From Petrolisthes cinctipes (taxonomy: Eukaryota; Arthropoda; Malacostraca; Decapoda; Porcellanidae), in NCBI GenBank assembly GCA_033782935.1, contig JAWQEG010000717.1, positions 1,240,001-1,304,000 on the forward strand: a DNA stretch of 64,000 bases, read 5' to 3'. The notes below the pieces were generated by a model, which was not told the DNA's origin, searched no databases, and worked only from the letters and a program-made list of their open reading frames with translations. Within the stretch, counting starts at the first letter, position 1; each line of letters starts with the position of its first letter. Positions 1 through 12,900 of the stretch are shown piece after piece. A program made the position numbers and the translations under genes.

Positions 1-635
1 TGCATGCATCTTCTGTACCCGTTTATATCTCAAATTCAGGCTCAAAACACCCGAAAATTCGGTATTTTTGGGTAATAGAAGCAATCTGTACATAACTACT
101 CCTAGTTAGAATGTTTTCAAGATACAGACCCAAAACATGCTCAAAATAGATATTTTAGGTGCCCAAAGTCAATATGTGCATGCATCTTCTGTACCCCTTT
201 ATATCTCAAATTCAGGCTCAAAACACCCGGAAATTCGGTATTTTTGGGTCCTAGAAGCGATCTGTACATACCTACTCCTAGTTAGAATGTTTTCAAGATA
301 CAGACCCAAAACATGCTCAAAATCGATATTTTAGGTGCCCAAAGTCAATATGTGCATGCATCTTCTGTACCCGTTTATATCTCAAATTCAGGCTCAAAAC
401 ACCCGAAAATTCGATATTTTGGGGTCCCCAAAGCGTTCTGTACATGCGTACTCAGTGCTAGAATATTTTAAAAATATAGGCACAAAACATGCTTAAAATC
501 GATATTTTAGGTGCCCATAGTCGATATCTCAAATTCAGGCACAAAACACCCGAAAATTCGGTATTTTTGTGTCCTAGAAGCGATCTGTACATGCCTACGC
601 CTAGTTAGAATGTTTTCAAGATACAGATCCAAAAC

Positions 636-1535
636 ATGCTCAAAATCGATATTTTAGGTGCCCAAAAGTCGATATGTGCATATATCTTCAGTACCCCTTT
701 ATATCACAAATTCAGGCTCAAAACACCCGAAAATTCTATATTTTGGGGTCTCAGAAGCGATCTGTACATGCCTACTCAGTGTAGAATATTTTCAAAATAT
801 AGGCTCAAAACATGCTAATAATCGATATTTTAAGTGTCCAAAGTCGATATGTGCATGCATCTTCGGTACCCGTTTATATCTCAAATTCTGGCTCAAAACA
901 CCCGAAAATTCGATAATTTAGGGTTCCAGAAGCTATCTGTACATGCCTACTCAGTGCTAGAATATTTTAAAAATATAGGCTCAAAACATGCTAAAAATCG
1001 ATATTTTAAGTGTCCAAAGTCGATATGTGCATGCATCTTCGGTACCCGTTTATATCTCAAATTCAGGCTCAAAACACCTGAAAATTCTGTATTTTTGGGT
1101 CCTAGAAGCGATCTGTAAATGTCTACTCCTAGTTTGAATTTTTTCAAGAAACAGACCAAAAACATGCTCAAAATCGATATTTTAGGTGCCCAAAAGTCGA
1201 TATGTGCATGCATCTTCAGTACCCCTTTATATCACAAATTTAGGCTCAAAACACCCGAAAATTCGATATTTTGGGGTCTCAGAAGCGATCTGTACATGCC
1301 TACTCAATGTAGAATATTTTCAAAATATAGGCTCAAAACATGCTAAAAATCGATATTTTAAGTGTCCAAAGTCGATATGTGCATGCATCTTCGGTACCCG
1401 TTTATATCTCAAATTCTGGCTCAAAACACCCGAAAATTCGATAATTTAGGGTTCCAGAAGCTATCTGTACATGCCTACTCAGTGCTAGAATATTTTAAAA
1501 ATATAGGCTCAAAACATGCTAAAAATCGATATTTT
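636..1535 (+). repeat. Local 528-bp (3 x 176) tandem duplication
   Basis: Sequence at about 636-1,163 recurs at 1,164-1,535 with an offset of exactly 528 bp. Shared rare states are CCCTTTATATCACAAATT, GGGGTCTCAGAAGCG and CGATAATTTAGGGTTCCAG. The copies differ by scattered substitutions. The second copy breaks off at about 1,535, where an S-type monomer follows. Confidence 0.75.
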
Positions 1536-1667
1536 AGGTGCCCAAAGTCAATGTCTCAAATTCAGGTACAAAACACCCGAAAATTCGATATTTTGGGGTC
1601 CCAGAAGCGATCTGTACATGCCTACTTCTAGTTAGAATGTTTTCAAGATACAGACCCAAAACATGCT

Positions 1668-1826
1668 CAAAATCGATATTTTAGGTGCCCAAAAATTGAT
1701 ATGTGCATGCATCTTCTGTACCCTTTTATATCTCAAATTACGGTTTATAACACCCGAAAATTCGATATTTTGGAGTCCCAAAAGCGATCTGTACATGCCT
1801 ATTCAGATACAGGCCCAAAACATGCT
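1668..1826 (+). repeat. Representative M monomer (~158 bp, 18-bp deletion)
   Basis: The unit reads CTATTCAGATACAGGCCC where a full monomer reads CTCAGTGCTAGAATATTTTC followed by AAAATACAGG, so 18 bp are missing just before the ATACAGG block. It is 159 bp here because of one extra A. The same junction (CAGATACAGG, or CAGATGCAGG, once CGGATACAGG) occurs near 5,714, 6,715, 8,606, 9,175, 11,871, 12,207, 13,850, 51,338, 61,616, 62,668 and 63,329. The removed part contains one arm of the dyad. Confidence 0.85.
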
Positions 1827-4800
1827 GAAAATCGATATTTTAGGTGCCTAAAGTAAATATGTGTATGCATCTTCTGCACCTGTTTATATCCCAAATTCAA
1901 CCTCAAAACACCCGAAAATTCGATATTTTGGGGTCCCAGAAGCGTTTTGTACATGCCTACTCAGTGCTAGAATGTTTTCAAAATATAGGCTCAAAACATG
2001 CTAAAAATCGATATTTTAAGTGTCCAAAGTCGATAAGTGCATGCATTTTCTGTACCCGTTTATATCTCAAATTCAGGCTCAAAACCCCCGAAAAATCGGT
2101 ATTTTTGGGTCATAGAAGATATATGTACATGCATAGTCCTAGTTAGAATGTTTTCAAGATACAGACCCAAAACATGCTCAAAATCAATATTTTAGGTGCC
2201 CAAAGTCAATATGTGCATGCATCTTCTGTACCCGTTTATATCTCAAATTCAGGCTCAAAACACCCGAAAACTCGATATTTTGGGGTACCAGAAGTGATCT
2301 GTACATGGCTACTCAGTGCTAGAATGTTTTCAATATATAGGCTCAAAACATGCTAAAAATCGATATTTTAAGTAAAGTCGATAAGTGAATGCATCTTCTG
2401 TACCCATTTATATCTCAAATTCAGGCTCAAAACATTCGAAAATACGGTATTTTTGGGTCCTAGAAGCGATCTGTACATGCCTACTCCTAGTTAGAACGTT
2501 TTCAAGATACAGACCCAAAACATGCTCAAAATCGATATTTTAGGTGCCCAAAGTCAATATGTGCATGCATCTTCTGTACCCGTTTATATCTCAAATTCAG
2601 GCTCAAAACACCCGAAAATTCAATATTTTGGGTCCTAGAAGCGATCTGTACATGCCTACGCCTAGTTAGAATGTTTTCAAGATACAGACCCAAAACATGC
2701 TCAAAATCGATATATTAGGTGCCCAAAAGTCGATATGTGCATATATCTTCAGTACCCGTTTATATCTCAAATACAGGCTCAAAACACCCGAAAATTTGAT
2801 ATTTTAGAATCGAAGAAGCGATCTGTAAATGCCTAATCTGTGTTAGAGTATTTTCAAAGTACAGGCCCAAAACATGCTGAAAATCGATATTTTAGGTGCC
2901 CAAAGTCAATATGTGCATGTATCTTTTGTACCCCTTTATATCACAAATTCAGGCTCAAAACACCCGAAAATTCGATATTTTGGGGTCCCAGAAGCGATCT
3001 GTACTAGTCTACTCAGTGCTAGAATATTTTCAAAATATAGGCTCAAAACATGCTTAAAATCGATATTTTAGATGCCCAAAGTCGATATCTCAAATTCAGG
3101 CACAAAACTCCCGAAAATTCGATATTTTAGGGTCCAAGAAGCGATCTGTACATGCCTACTCTGTGTTAGAATATTTTCAAAATACAGGCCCAAAACATGC
3201 TGAAAATTGATATTTTACGTGCCCAAAGTCAATATGTGCATGTATCTTCTGTACCCCTTTATATCACAAATTCAGGCTCAAAACACCCGAAAATTCGATA
3301 TTTTTGGGTCCCAGAAGCGATCTGTACATGCCTACTCAGTGCTAGAATGTTTTCAAAATATAGGGTCAAAACATGCTATAAACAATATTTTAAGTGTCCA
3401 AAGTCGATATGTGCATGCATCTTCTGTACCCGTTTATATCTCAAATTCAGGCTCAAAACACCCGAAAATTCGGTATTTTTGGGTCCTAGAAGCGATCTGT
3501 ACCTGCCTACTCCTAGTTAGAATGTTTTCAAGATACAGACCCAAAACATGCTCAAAATCGATATTTTAGGTGCCTAAGTCAATATGTGCATGCATCTTCT
3601 ATACCCGTTTATATCTCAAATTCAGGCTCAAAACACCCAAAAATTTGATATTTTGGGGTAAAAGAAGCGATCTGTACATGCCTACTCCGTGTTAGAGTAT
3701 TTTCAAAATACAGGCCCAAAACATGCTGAAAATCGATATTTTAGGTGCCCAAAGTCAATATGTGTATATATCATCTGCACCCGTTTATATCCTAAATTCA
3801 ACCTCAAAACACCCGAAAATTCGATATTTTAGGGTCCCAGAAGCGATCTGTACATGCCTACTCCTAGTTAGAACGTTTTCAAGATACAGACCAAAAACAT
3901 GCTCAAAATCGATATTTTAGGTGACCAAAGTCAATATGTGCATGCATCTTCTGTATCCGTTTATATCTCAAATTCAGGCTCAAAACACCCGAAAATTCAA
4001 TATTTTGGGGTCCAAAAAGCGTTCTGTACATGCCTACTCAGTGCTAGTATATTTTAAAAATATAGGCCCAAAAAATGCTTAGAATCGATATTTCAGGTGC
4101 CCATAGTCGATATCTCAAATTCAGGCACAAAACACCCGAAAATTCGATATCTTTGGGTTCCAGAAGCGATCTGTACATGCCTACTCCTAGTTAGAATGTT
4201 TTCAAGATACAGACCCAAAACATGCTGAAAATCGATATTTTAGGTGCCTATAAGTCAATATGTGCATGCATCTTCTACACCCGTTTTCATCTAAAATTCA
4301 GGCTCAAAACACGCGAAAAATTGATATTTTGGGGTCCAAGAAGCGATCTGTACATGCCTACTTCGTGTTAGAGTATTTTCAAAATACAGGCCCAAAACAT
4401 GCTGAAAATCGATATCTTAGGTGCCCAAAGTCAATATGTGCATGCATCTTCTGTACCCGTTTATATCTCAAATTCTGGCTCAAAACACACAAATATTCGA
4501 TATTTTTGGGTCCCAGAAGCGATCTGTACATGCCTACTTAGTGCAAGAATGTTTTCAAAATATAGGCTCAAAATATGCTAAAAATCGATATTTTAGGTGC
4601 CCAAAGTCAATGTCTCAAATTCAGGCACTAAACACCCGAAAATTCGAAATTTCTGGGTCCCAGAAGCGATCTGTACATGCCTACTCCGTGTTAGAGTATT
4701 TTCAAAATACAGGCCCAAAACATATTGAAAATCGATCTTTTAGGTGCCCAAAAATTGATATGGGCATGCATCTTCTGTACCCGTTTAAATCTCAAATTAA

Positions 4801-5199
4801 GGCTCAAAACACCCGAAAATTCGATATTTTGGGGACCAAGAAGCGATCTGTACATGCCTACTCAGTGCTAGAATATTTGAAAAATATAGGCCCAAAACAT
4901 GCTTAAAATCGATATTTTAGGTGTCCAAAGTCGATATCTCAAATTCAGGCTCAAAACACCCGAAAATTCGGTATTTTTGGGTCCTAGAAGCAATCTGTAC
5001 ATGCCTACTCCTAGTTAAAATGTTTTCAATATACAGACCCAAAACATGCTAAAAATCGATATTTTAGGTGCCCAAAAGTCGATATGTGCATGCATCTTCA
5101 GTACCCGTTTATATCTTATATTCAGGCTCAAAACACCCGAAAATTCGATATTTTGGGGTCCAAGAAGCGATCTGTACATGCCTACTCAGTGCTAGAATG

Positions 5200-5600
5200 T
5201 TTTCAAAATATATGCTAAAAACATGCTAAAATCGATATTTTAAGTGTCCAAAGTCGATATGTGCATGCATCTTCTGTACCCGTTTATATCTCAAATTCAG
5301 GCTCAAAACACCTGAAAATCCGGTATTTTTGGGTCCTAGAAGCGATCTGTACATGCCTACTCCTAGTTAGAATGTTTTCAAGATACAGACCCAAAACATG
5401 CTCAAAATCGATATTTTAAGTGCCCAAAATTCGATATGTGCATGCATCTTCAGTACCCGTTTATATCTCAAATTCAGACTCAAAACACCCGAAAATTCGA
5501 TATTTTGGGGTCCCAGAAGCGATCTGTCCATGCCTACTCAGTGCTAGAATGTTTTCAAAATATATGCTAAAAACATGCTAAAATCGATATTTTAAGTGTC
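5200..5600 (+). repeat. Dimer-scale repeat (352-bp offset)
   Basis: The unusual string TATATGCTAAAAACATGC followed by TAAAATCGATATTTTAAG occurs at about 5,209 and again at about 5,561, an offset of 352 bp or two monomers. Both lack one A in the usual CTAAAAATCG. Identical private indels indicate a recent two-monomer duplication or conversion. Confidence 0.6.
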
Positions 5601-8600
5601 CAAAGTCGATATGTGCATGTATCTTCTGTACCCGTTTATATCTCAAATTCAGTCCCAAAACACCCGAAAATTCGATATTTTGGGGTCCCAGAAGCGATCT
5701 GTACATGCCTACTCAGATACAGGCCCAAAACATACTGAAAATCGTGCTTTTAGGTGCCCTAAAGTCGATATGTGCATGCATCTTCTGTACCCGTTTATAT
5801 CTCAAATTCAGGTTAAAAACACCCGAAAATTCGATATTTTGGGGTCCCAGAAGCGATCTGTACATGCTTACTCAGTGCTAGAATGTTTTCAAAATAAATG
5901 GTCAAAACATGCTAAAATCGATATTTTAAGTGACCAAAGTCGATATGTGCATGCATCTTCTGAACCCGTTTATATCCCAAATTCAACCTTGAAACACCCG
6001 AAAATTCGATATTTTTGAGCCCCAGAAGCAGTCTGTACATGCCTACTCCGTGTTATAGTATTTTCCAAATACAGGCCCAAAACATGCTGAAAATCGATAT
6101 TTTATGTGCCCAAAGTCAATATGTGCATGTATCATCTGTACCCGTTTACATATCAAATTCAGGCTCAAAACATCGATATTTTGGGGTCCCTGAAGCGATC
6201 TGTACATGCCTACTTCGTGTTAGAGTATTTTCAAAATACAGGCCCAAACCATGCTGAAAATCGATATTTTTGGTGCCCAAAGTCAATATGTGCATGGATC
6301 TTCTGAACCCGTTTATATCTCAAATTCAGGCTCAAAACACCCAAAAATTCGATATTTTGGGGTCCCAAAAGCGATCTGTACATGCCTACAAAATGCTAGA
6401 ATATTTTCAAAATATAGGCCCAAAAAAAACTTAAAATCGATATTTTAGGTGCCCAAAGTCGATATCTCAAATTCAGGCACAAAACACCCGAAAATTCGAC
6501 ATTTTGGGGTCCCAGAAGCAATCTGTACATGCCTACTTCGTATTAGAGTATTTTTTAAATACAGGCCTAAAACATACTGAAAATCGATCTTTTAGGTGCC
6601 TAAAAGTCGATATGTGCATGTATCTTCTGTACCCGTTTATATCTCAAATTCAGTTCCAAAACACCCAAAAATTCGATATTTTGGGGTCACAGAAGCGATC
6701 TGTACATGCCTACTCAGATACAGGCCAAAAACATACTGAAAATCGAGCTTTTAGGTGCCCTAAAGTCGATATGTGCATGCATCTTCTGAACCCGTTTATA
6801 TCTCAAGTTCAGACTCAAAACACCCGAAAATTCGGTATTTTTGGGTACTAAAAGCAATCTGTACATGCCTACTCCTAGTTAAAATGTTTTCAAGATACAG
6901 ACCCAAAACATGCTCAAAATCGATATTTTAGGTGCCCAAAAGTAGAGATGTGCATGCATCTTCAGTACCCGTTTATATCTTATATTCAGGCTCAAAACAC
7001 CCGAAAATTCGATATTTTGGGGTCCAAGAAGCGATCTGTACATGCCTACTCAGTGCTAGAATGTTTTCAAAATAAATGGTCAAAACATGCTAAAATCGAT
7101 ATTTTAAGTGTCCAAAGTCGATATGTGCATGCATCTTCTGTACCCGTTTAGATCTCAAATTCAGGCTCAAAACACCCGAAAATTCTGTATTTTTGGGTCC
7201 TAGAAGCGATCTGTACATGCCTACTCCTAGTTAGAATGTTTTCAAGATACAGACCCAAAACATGCTAAATATAGATATTTTAGGTGCCCAAAATTCGATA
7301 TGTGCATGCATCTTCAGTACCCGATTATATCTCAAATTCAGACTCAAAACACCCGAAAATTCGATATTTTGGGGTCCAAGAAGCAATCTGTACATGCTTA
7401 CTCCGTGTTATAGTATTTTCCAAATACAGGCCCAAAACATACTGAAAATCGATCTTTTAGGTGCCTAAAAGTCGATATGTGCATGCATCTTCAGCACCCG
7501 TTTATATTTCAAATTTAGGCTCAAAACACCCGAAAATTCGATATTTTTGGGTCCCAGAAGCTATCTGTACATGCCTACTCAGTGCTAAAATGTTTTAAAA
7601 ATATAGGCCCAAAACATGCTGAAAATCGATATTTTAAGTGTCCAAAGTCGATATGTGCATGCATCTTCTGTACCCGTTTATATCTCAAATTCAGGCTCAA
7701 AACACCCGAAAATTCGGTATTTTTGGGTCATAGAATCGATCTGTATCTGCCTACTCCTAGTTAGAATGTTTTCAAGATAAAGACCCACAACATGCTGAAA
7801 ATCGATATTTTAGGTACCCAAAGTCAATATGTGCATGCATCTTCTATACCCGTTTATATCTCAAATTCAGGCTCAAAACACCCGAAAATTTAATATATTG
7901 AGGTCCAAGTAGCGATCTGTACATGCCTACTCCGTGTTAGAGTATTTTCAAAATACAGGCCCAAAACATGCTGAAAATCGATATTTTAGGTGCCAAAAGT
8001 AAATATGTGTATGTATTTTCTGCATCCGTTTGTATCCCAAATTCAACCTCAAAACACCCGAAAATTTGATATTTTGGGTCCCAGAAGCGATCTGTACATG
8101 TCTACTCAGTGATAGAATGTTTTCAAAATATAGGCTTAAAACATGCTAAAATCGATATTTTAAGTGTCCAAAGTCGATATGTGCATGCATCTTCTGTACC
8201 CGTTTATATCTCAAATTCAGGCTCAAATCACCCGAAAATTCGGTATTTTTGGGTCCTAGAAGCGATGTGTACATGCCTACTCTTAGTTAGAATATTTTCA
8301 ATATATAAGCCCAAAACATGCTAAAAATCGATATTTTAGGTGCCCAAAGTCGATATCTCAAATTCAGGAACAAAATACCCGAAAATTCGATATTTTGGGG
8401 TCCCAGAAGCGATCTGTACATGCCGACTCCGTGTTAGAGTATTTCAAAAATACTGGCCCAAAACATGCTAAAATCGATATTTTAAGTGTCCAAAGTCGAT
8501 ATGTGCATGCATCTTCTGTACCCGTTTATATCTCAAATTCAGGCTCAAAACACCCGAGAATTCGGTATTTTTGGGTCCTAGAAGCAATCTGTACATGCCT

Positions 8601-9330
8601 ACTCGGATACAGGCCCAAAACATGCTGAAAATAGATATTTTAGGTGCCCAAAGTCAATATGTGTATGCATCTTCTGCGCCCGTTTATATCCCAAATTCAA
8701 CCTCAAAACACCGGAAAATTCGATATTTTTGAGCCCCAGAAGCGATCTGTACATGCCTATTCATTGCTAGAATGTTTTCAAAATAAAGTCTCAAAACATG
8801 CTAAAAATCGATAATATAAGTGTCCAAAGTCGATGTCTCAAATTCAGGCACAAAACACCCGATAATTCGATATTTTGGGGTCCCAGAAGCGATCTGTACA
8901 TGCTTACTCCGTGTTAGAGTATTTTCAAAAAACAGGCCTAAAACATACTGAAAATCGATCTTTTAGGTGCTCAAAAGTCAATATGTGCATGTATCTTCTG
9001 TACCCGGTTATATCTCAAATTCAGGCTCAAAACACCTGAAAATTCGATATTTTGGGGTTCCAAAAGTCGATATGTGCATGTATCTTCTGTACCCGTTTAT
9101 ATCTCAAATTCAGTCCCAAAACACCAGAAAATTCGATATTTTGGGGTCCCAGAAGCGATCTGTACATGCCTACTCAGATACAGGCCCAAAACATACTGAA
9201 AATCGATCTTTTTGGTGCCCTAAAGTCAATAAGTGCATTCATCTTCTATACCCTTTTATATCTCAAATTCAGGCTCAAAACACCCGAAAATTCGATATTT
9301 TTGGGTCCCAGAAGCGATCTGTACATGCTT
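5590..9330 (+). repeat. Dispersed related block with M monomer (three copies)
   Basis: A run of an L monomer with CAGTCCCAAAACACC or CAGTTCCAAAACACC, then an M junction, then TTTTAGGTGCCCTAAAGTC or a close variant, appears near 5,600-5,830, 6,600-6,830 and 9,065-9,260. Copy 1 to copy 2 are offset by about 1,001 bp and copy 2 to copy 3 by about 2,460 bp. The second base state (GTGCTTTT, GAGCTTTT, GATCTTTT) differs among copies, so they have diverged since duplication. Confidence 0.6.
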
Positions 9331-10749
9331 ACTCAGTGCTAGAATGTTTTCAAAATATAGGCTCAAAACATGCTAAAAATCGATATTTTAAGTGACCAAA
9401 GTCGATATGTGCATGCATCTTCTAAACCCGTTTATATCTCAAATTCAGGCTCAAAACACCCGAAAATTCGGTATTTTTGGGTCCTAGAAGCAATCTGTAC
9501 ATGCCTGCTCCTAGTTAAAATGTTTTCAAGATACAGACCCAAAACATGCTCAAAATCGATATTTTAGGTGCCCAAAAGTCAATATGTGCTTGCATCTTCA
9601 GTACCCGTTTATATCTTATATTCAGGCTCATCACACCGGAAAATTAGATATTTTGGGGTCCAAGAAGCGATCTGTACATGCCTACTCAGTGCTAGAATGT
9701 TTTCAAAATATATGCTCAAAACATGCTAAAATCGATTTTTTAAGTGTCCAAAGTCGATATGTGCATGCAACTTCTGTACCCGTTTATATCTCAAATTCAG
9801 GCTCAAAACACCCGAAAATTCGGTATTTTTTGGTCTTAGAAACGATCTGTACATGCCTACTCCTAGTTGGAATGTTTTCAAGATACAGACCCAAAACATG
9901 CTCAAAATCGATATTTTAGGTGCCCAAAATTCGATATGTGCATGCATCTTTTGCACCTGTTTATATAACAAATTCAGGCTCAAAACACCCGAAAATTTGA
10001 TATTTTGGGGTCCAAGAAGCGGTTTGTATATGCCTACTCCGTGTTATAGTATTTTCCAAATACAGGCCCAAAACATGCTGAAAATCGATATTTTAGGTGC
10101 CCAAAGTCAATATGTGCATGCATCTTCTGTACCGGTTTATATCTCAAATTCAGGCTCAAAACACGCGAAAATTCGATATTTTGGGGTACAAGAAGCAAAC
10201 TTTACATGCCTACTCCGTGTTACAGTATTCTCAAAATACTGGCCCAAAACATGCAGAAAATCGATATTTTAGGTGCCCAAAGTCAATATGTGCATGCATC
10301 TTCTGTACCGGTTTATATCTCAAATTCAGGTTCAAAACACCCGAAATTTCGATATTTTCAGAAACGATCTGTACATGCCTACTCAGTGCTAGAATATTTT
10401 CAAAATATAGGCCCAAAACATGCTAAATATCGATATTTTAGGTGCCCAAAGTTGATATCTCAAATTCAGGTACAAAACACCCGAAAATTCGATATCTTGG
10501 GGTCCCAGAAGCGATCTGTACATGCCTACTCCGTGTTAGAGTATCTTCAAAATTCAGGCCTAAAACAATACTGAAAATCGGTCTTTTAGGTGCCCAAAAG
10601 TCGATATGTGCATGCATCTTTTGTACCCGTTTATATCTCAAATTCAAGTTTCAAACACCCGGAAATTCGATATTTTTAGGTCCCAGAAGCGATCTGTACA
10701 TGCCTACTCATTGCTAGAATGTTTTCAAAATATATTATCAAAACATGCT

Positions 10750-12900
10750 AGAAATTGATATTTTAAGTGTCCAAAGTCGATATGTGCATGCATCTTCAGT
10801 ACCTGTTTATATCTCAAATTCAGGCTCAAAACCCCCTGAAAATTCGGTATTTTGGGGTCCTTGAAGCGATCTGTACATGCCTACTCCTAGTTGGAATGTT
10901 TTTAAGATACAGACCCAAAACATGCTCAAAATCGATATTTTAGGTGCCCATAAGTTGATATGAGCATGCATCTTCAGTACCCGTTTATATCTCAAATTCA
11001 GGCTCAAAACACCCAAAAATTCGAAATTTTGGGGTCCAAGAAGCGATCTGTACATGGCTACTCCGTGTTAGAGTAATTTCAAAATACAGACCCAAAACAT
11101 GCATTTTCTGTACCCGTTTATATCTCAAATTCAGACTCAAAACACCCAAAAATTCTATATTTTGGGGTCACAGAAGCGATATGTACATGCCCACTCAGTG
11201 CTAGAATATTTTCAAAATATAGGCCCAAAACATGCTAAAAATCGATATTTATGTGCCCAAAGTTGCTATCTCAAATTCATTCACAAAACACCCGAAAATT
11301 CGATATTTTGGGGTCCCAAAAGCGATCTGTACATGCCAACTCCATGTTAGAGTATTTTCAAAATACAGGTTAAAACATACTGAAAATCGATCTTTTTGGT
11401 GCCCAAAAGTCGATATGTGCATGTATCTTCTGTACCCGTTTATATCTCAAATTCAGACTCAAAACACCCAAAAATTCTATATTTTGGGGTCCCAGAAGCG
11501 ATCTGTACATACCTACTTAGTGCTAGAATGTTTTCAAAATATAGGCTCAAAACATGCTAAAAATCGATATTTTAAGTGTCCAAAGTCGATATGTGCATGC
11601 GTCATCTGTACCGGTTTATATCTCAAATTCATGATCAAAACACCCGAAAGTTCGATATTTTTGGGTCCTAGAAGCGATCTGTACATGCCTAGTCCTAGTT
11701 AGAATATTTTCAAGATACAGACCCAAAACATGCTCAAAATCGATATTTTAGGTGCCCAAAAGTCGATATGTGCATGCCTCTTCAGTACCCGTTTATATCT
11801 CAAATTCAGGTTCAAAGCACCCGAAATTTCGATATTTTGGGTTCCAAGAAGCGATCTGTACATGCCTATTCAGATACAGGGCCAAAACATGCTGAAAATC
11901 GATATTTTAGGTGCCCAAAGTCAATATGTGTATGCATCTTCTGCACCCGTTTATATCCCAAATTCAATCTCAAAACACCCGGAAATTCGATATTTTTTGG
12001 GAACCAGAAACGATCTGTACATGCCTACTCCTAGTTAGAATGTTTTCAAGATACAGACCCAAAACATGCTGATAATCGATATTTTAGGTGCCCAAAAGTC
12101 GATATGTGCATGCATCTTCTGTACCCGTTTATATCTTAAATTCAGGCTCAAAACACACGAAAAATCAATATTTTGGGGTTCCAGAAGCGATCTGTACATG
12201 CCTACTCAGATACAGGCCCAAAACACGCTGAAAATCAATATTTTAGGAGCCCAAAATCAATATGTGTATGCATCTTCTGCACCCGTTTATATCACAAATT
12301 CAACCTTAAAACACCCGAAAATTCGATATTTTGGGGTCCCAGATGCGATCTGTACATGCCTACTCAGTGCTAGAATGTTTTCAAAATATAGTCTCAAAAG
12401 ATGCTAGAAATCAATATTTTAAGTGTCCAAAGTCGATATGTGCATGCATTTTCTGTACCCGTTTATATCTCAAATTCAGGCTCAAAACTCCCAAAAATTC
12501 GGTATTTTTGGGTCCTAGAAGCGATCTGTACATGCCTACACCTAGTTGGAATGTTTTCAAGATACATACCCAAAACATGCTCAAAATCGATATTTTAGGT
12601 GCCCATAAGTCGATATGAGCATGCATATTCAGTACCCGTTTATATCTCAAATTCAGGCTCAAAACACCCAAAAATTCGATATTTTGGGGTCCAAGAAGCG
12701 ATCTGTACATGGTTACTCCGTGTTAGAGTAATTTCAAAATACAGGCCCAAAACATGCATTTTCTGTACCCGTTTATATCTCAAATTCAGACTCAAAACAC
12801 CCAAAAATTCAATATTTTGGGGTCACAGAAGCGATATGTACATTTCTACTCAGTGCTAGAATATTTTCAAAATATAGGCGCAAAACATGCTAAAAATCGA
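10750..12900 (+). repeat. 1,655-bp offset duplication in the diverged segment
   Basis: Around 10,750-11,250 and 12,405-12,905 the array shares private features at a constant 1,655-bp offset: CCCATAAGT with GATATGAGCATGCAT (10,946 and 12,601), GAGTAATTTCAAAATACAG, and the fused ACATGCATTTTCTGTACCC (11,098 and 12,753). The two copies carry independent substitutions. Confidence 0.7.
11096..11110 (+). repeat. 43-bp deletion junction giving a ~133-bp monomer
   Basis: CAAAACATGC is joined directly to ATTTTCTGTACCC. In a normal monomer 43 bp separate these, beginning after the CATGC of AAAACATGC and ending at the CATGC of GTGCATGC. The direct repeat CATGC at both ends points to deletion by slippage or short-homology repair. 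The same junction recurs at 12,751-12,765 as part of the 1,655-bp duplication. Confidence 0.75.

Noticed and set aside
12411..12710. Minus-strand open frames of 60-109 codons
   Set aside because: They are reverse-strand shadows of the monomer that recur wherever the same monomer pair occurs.
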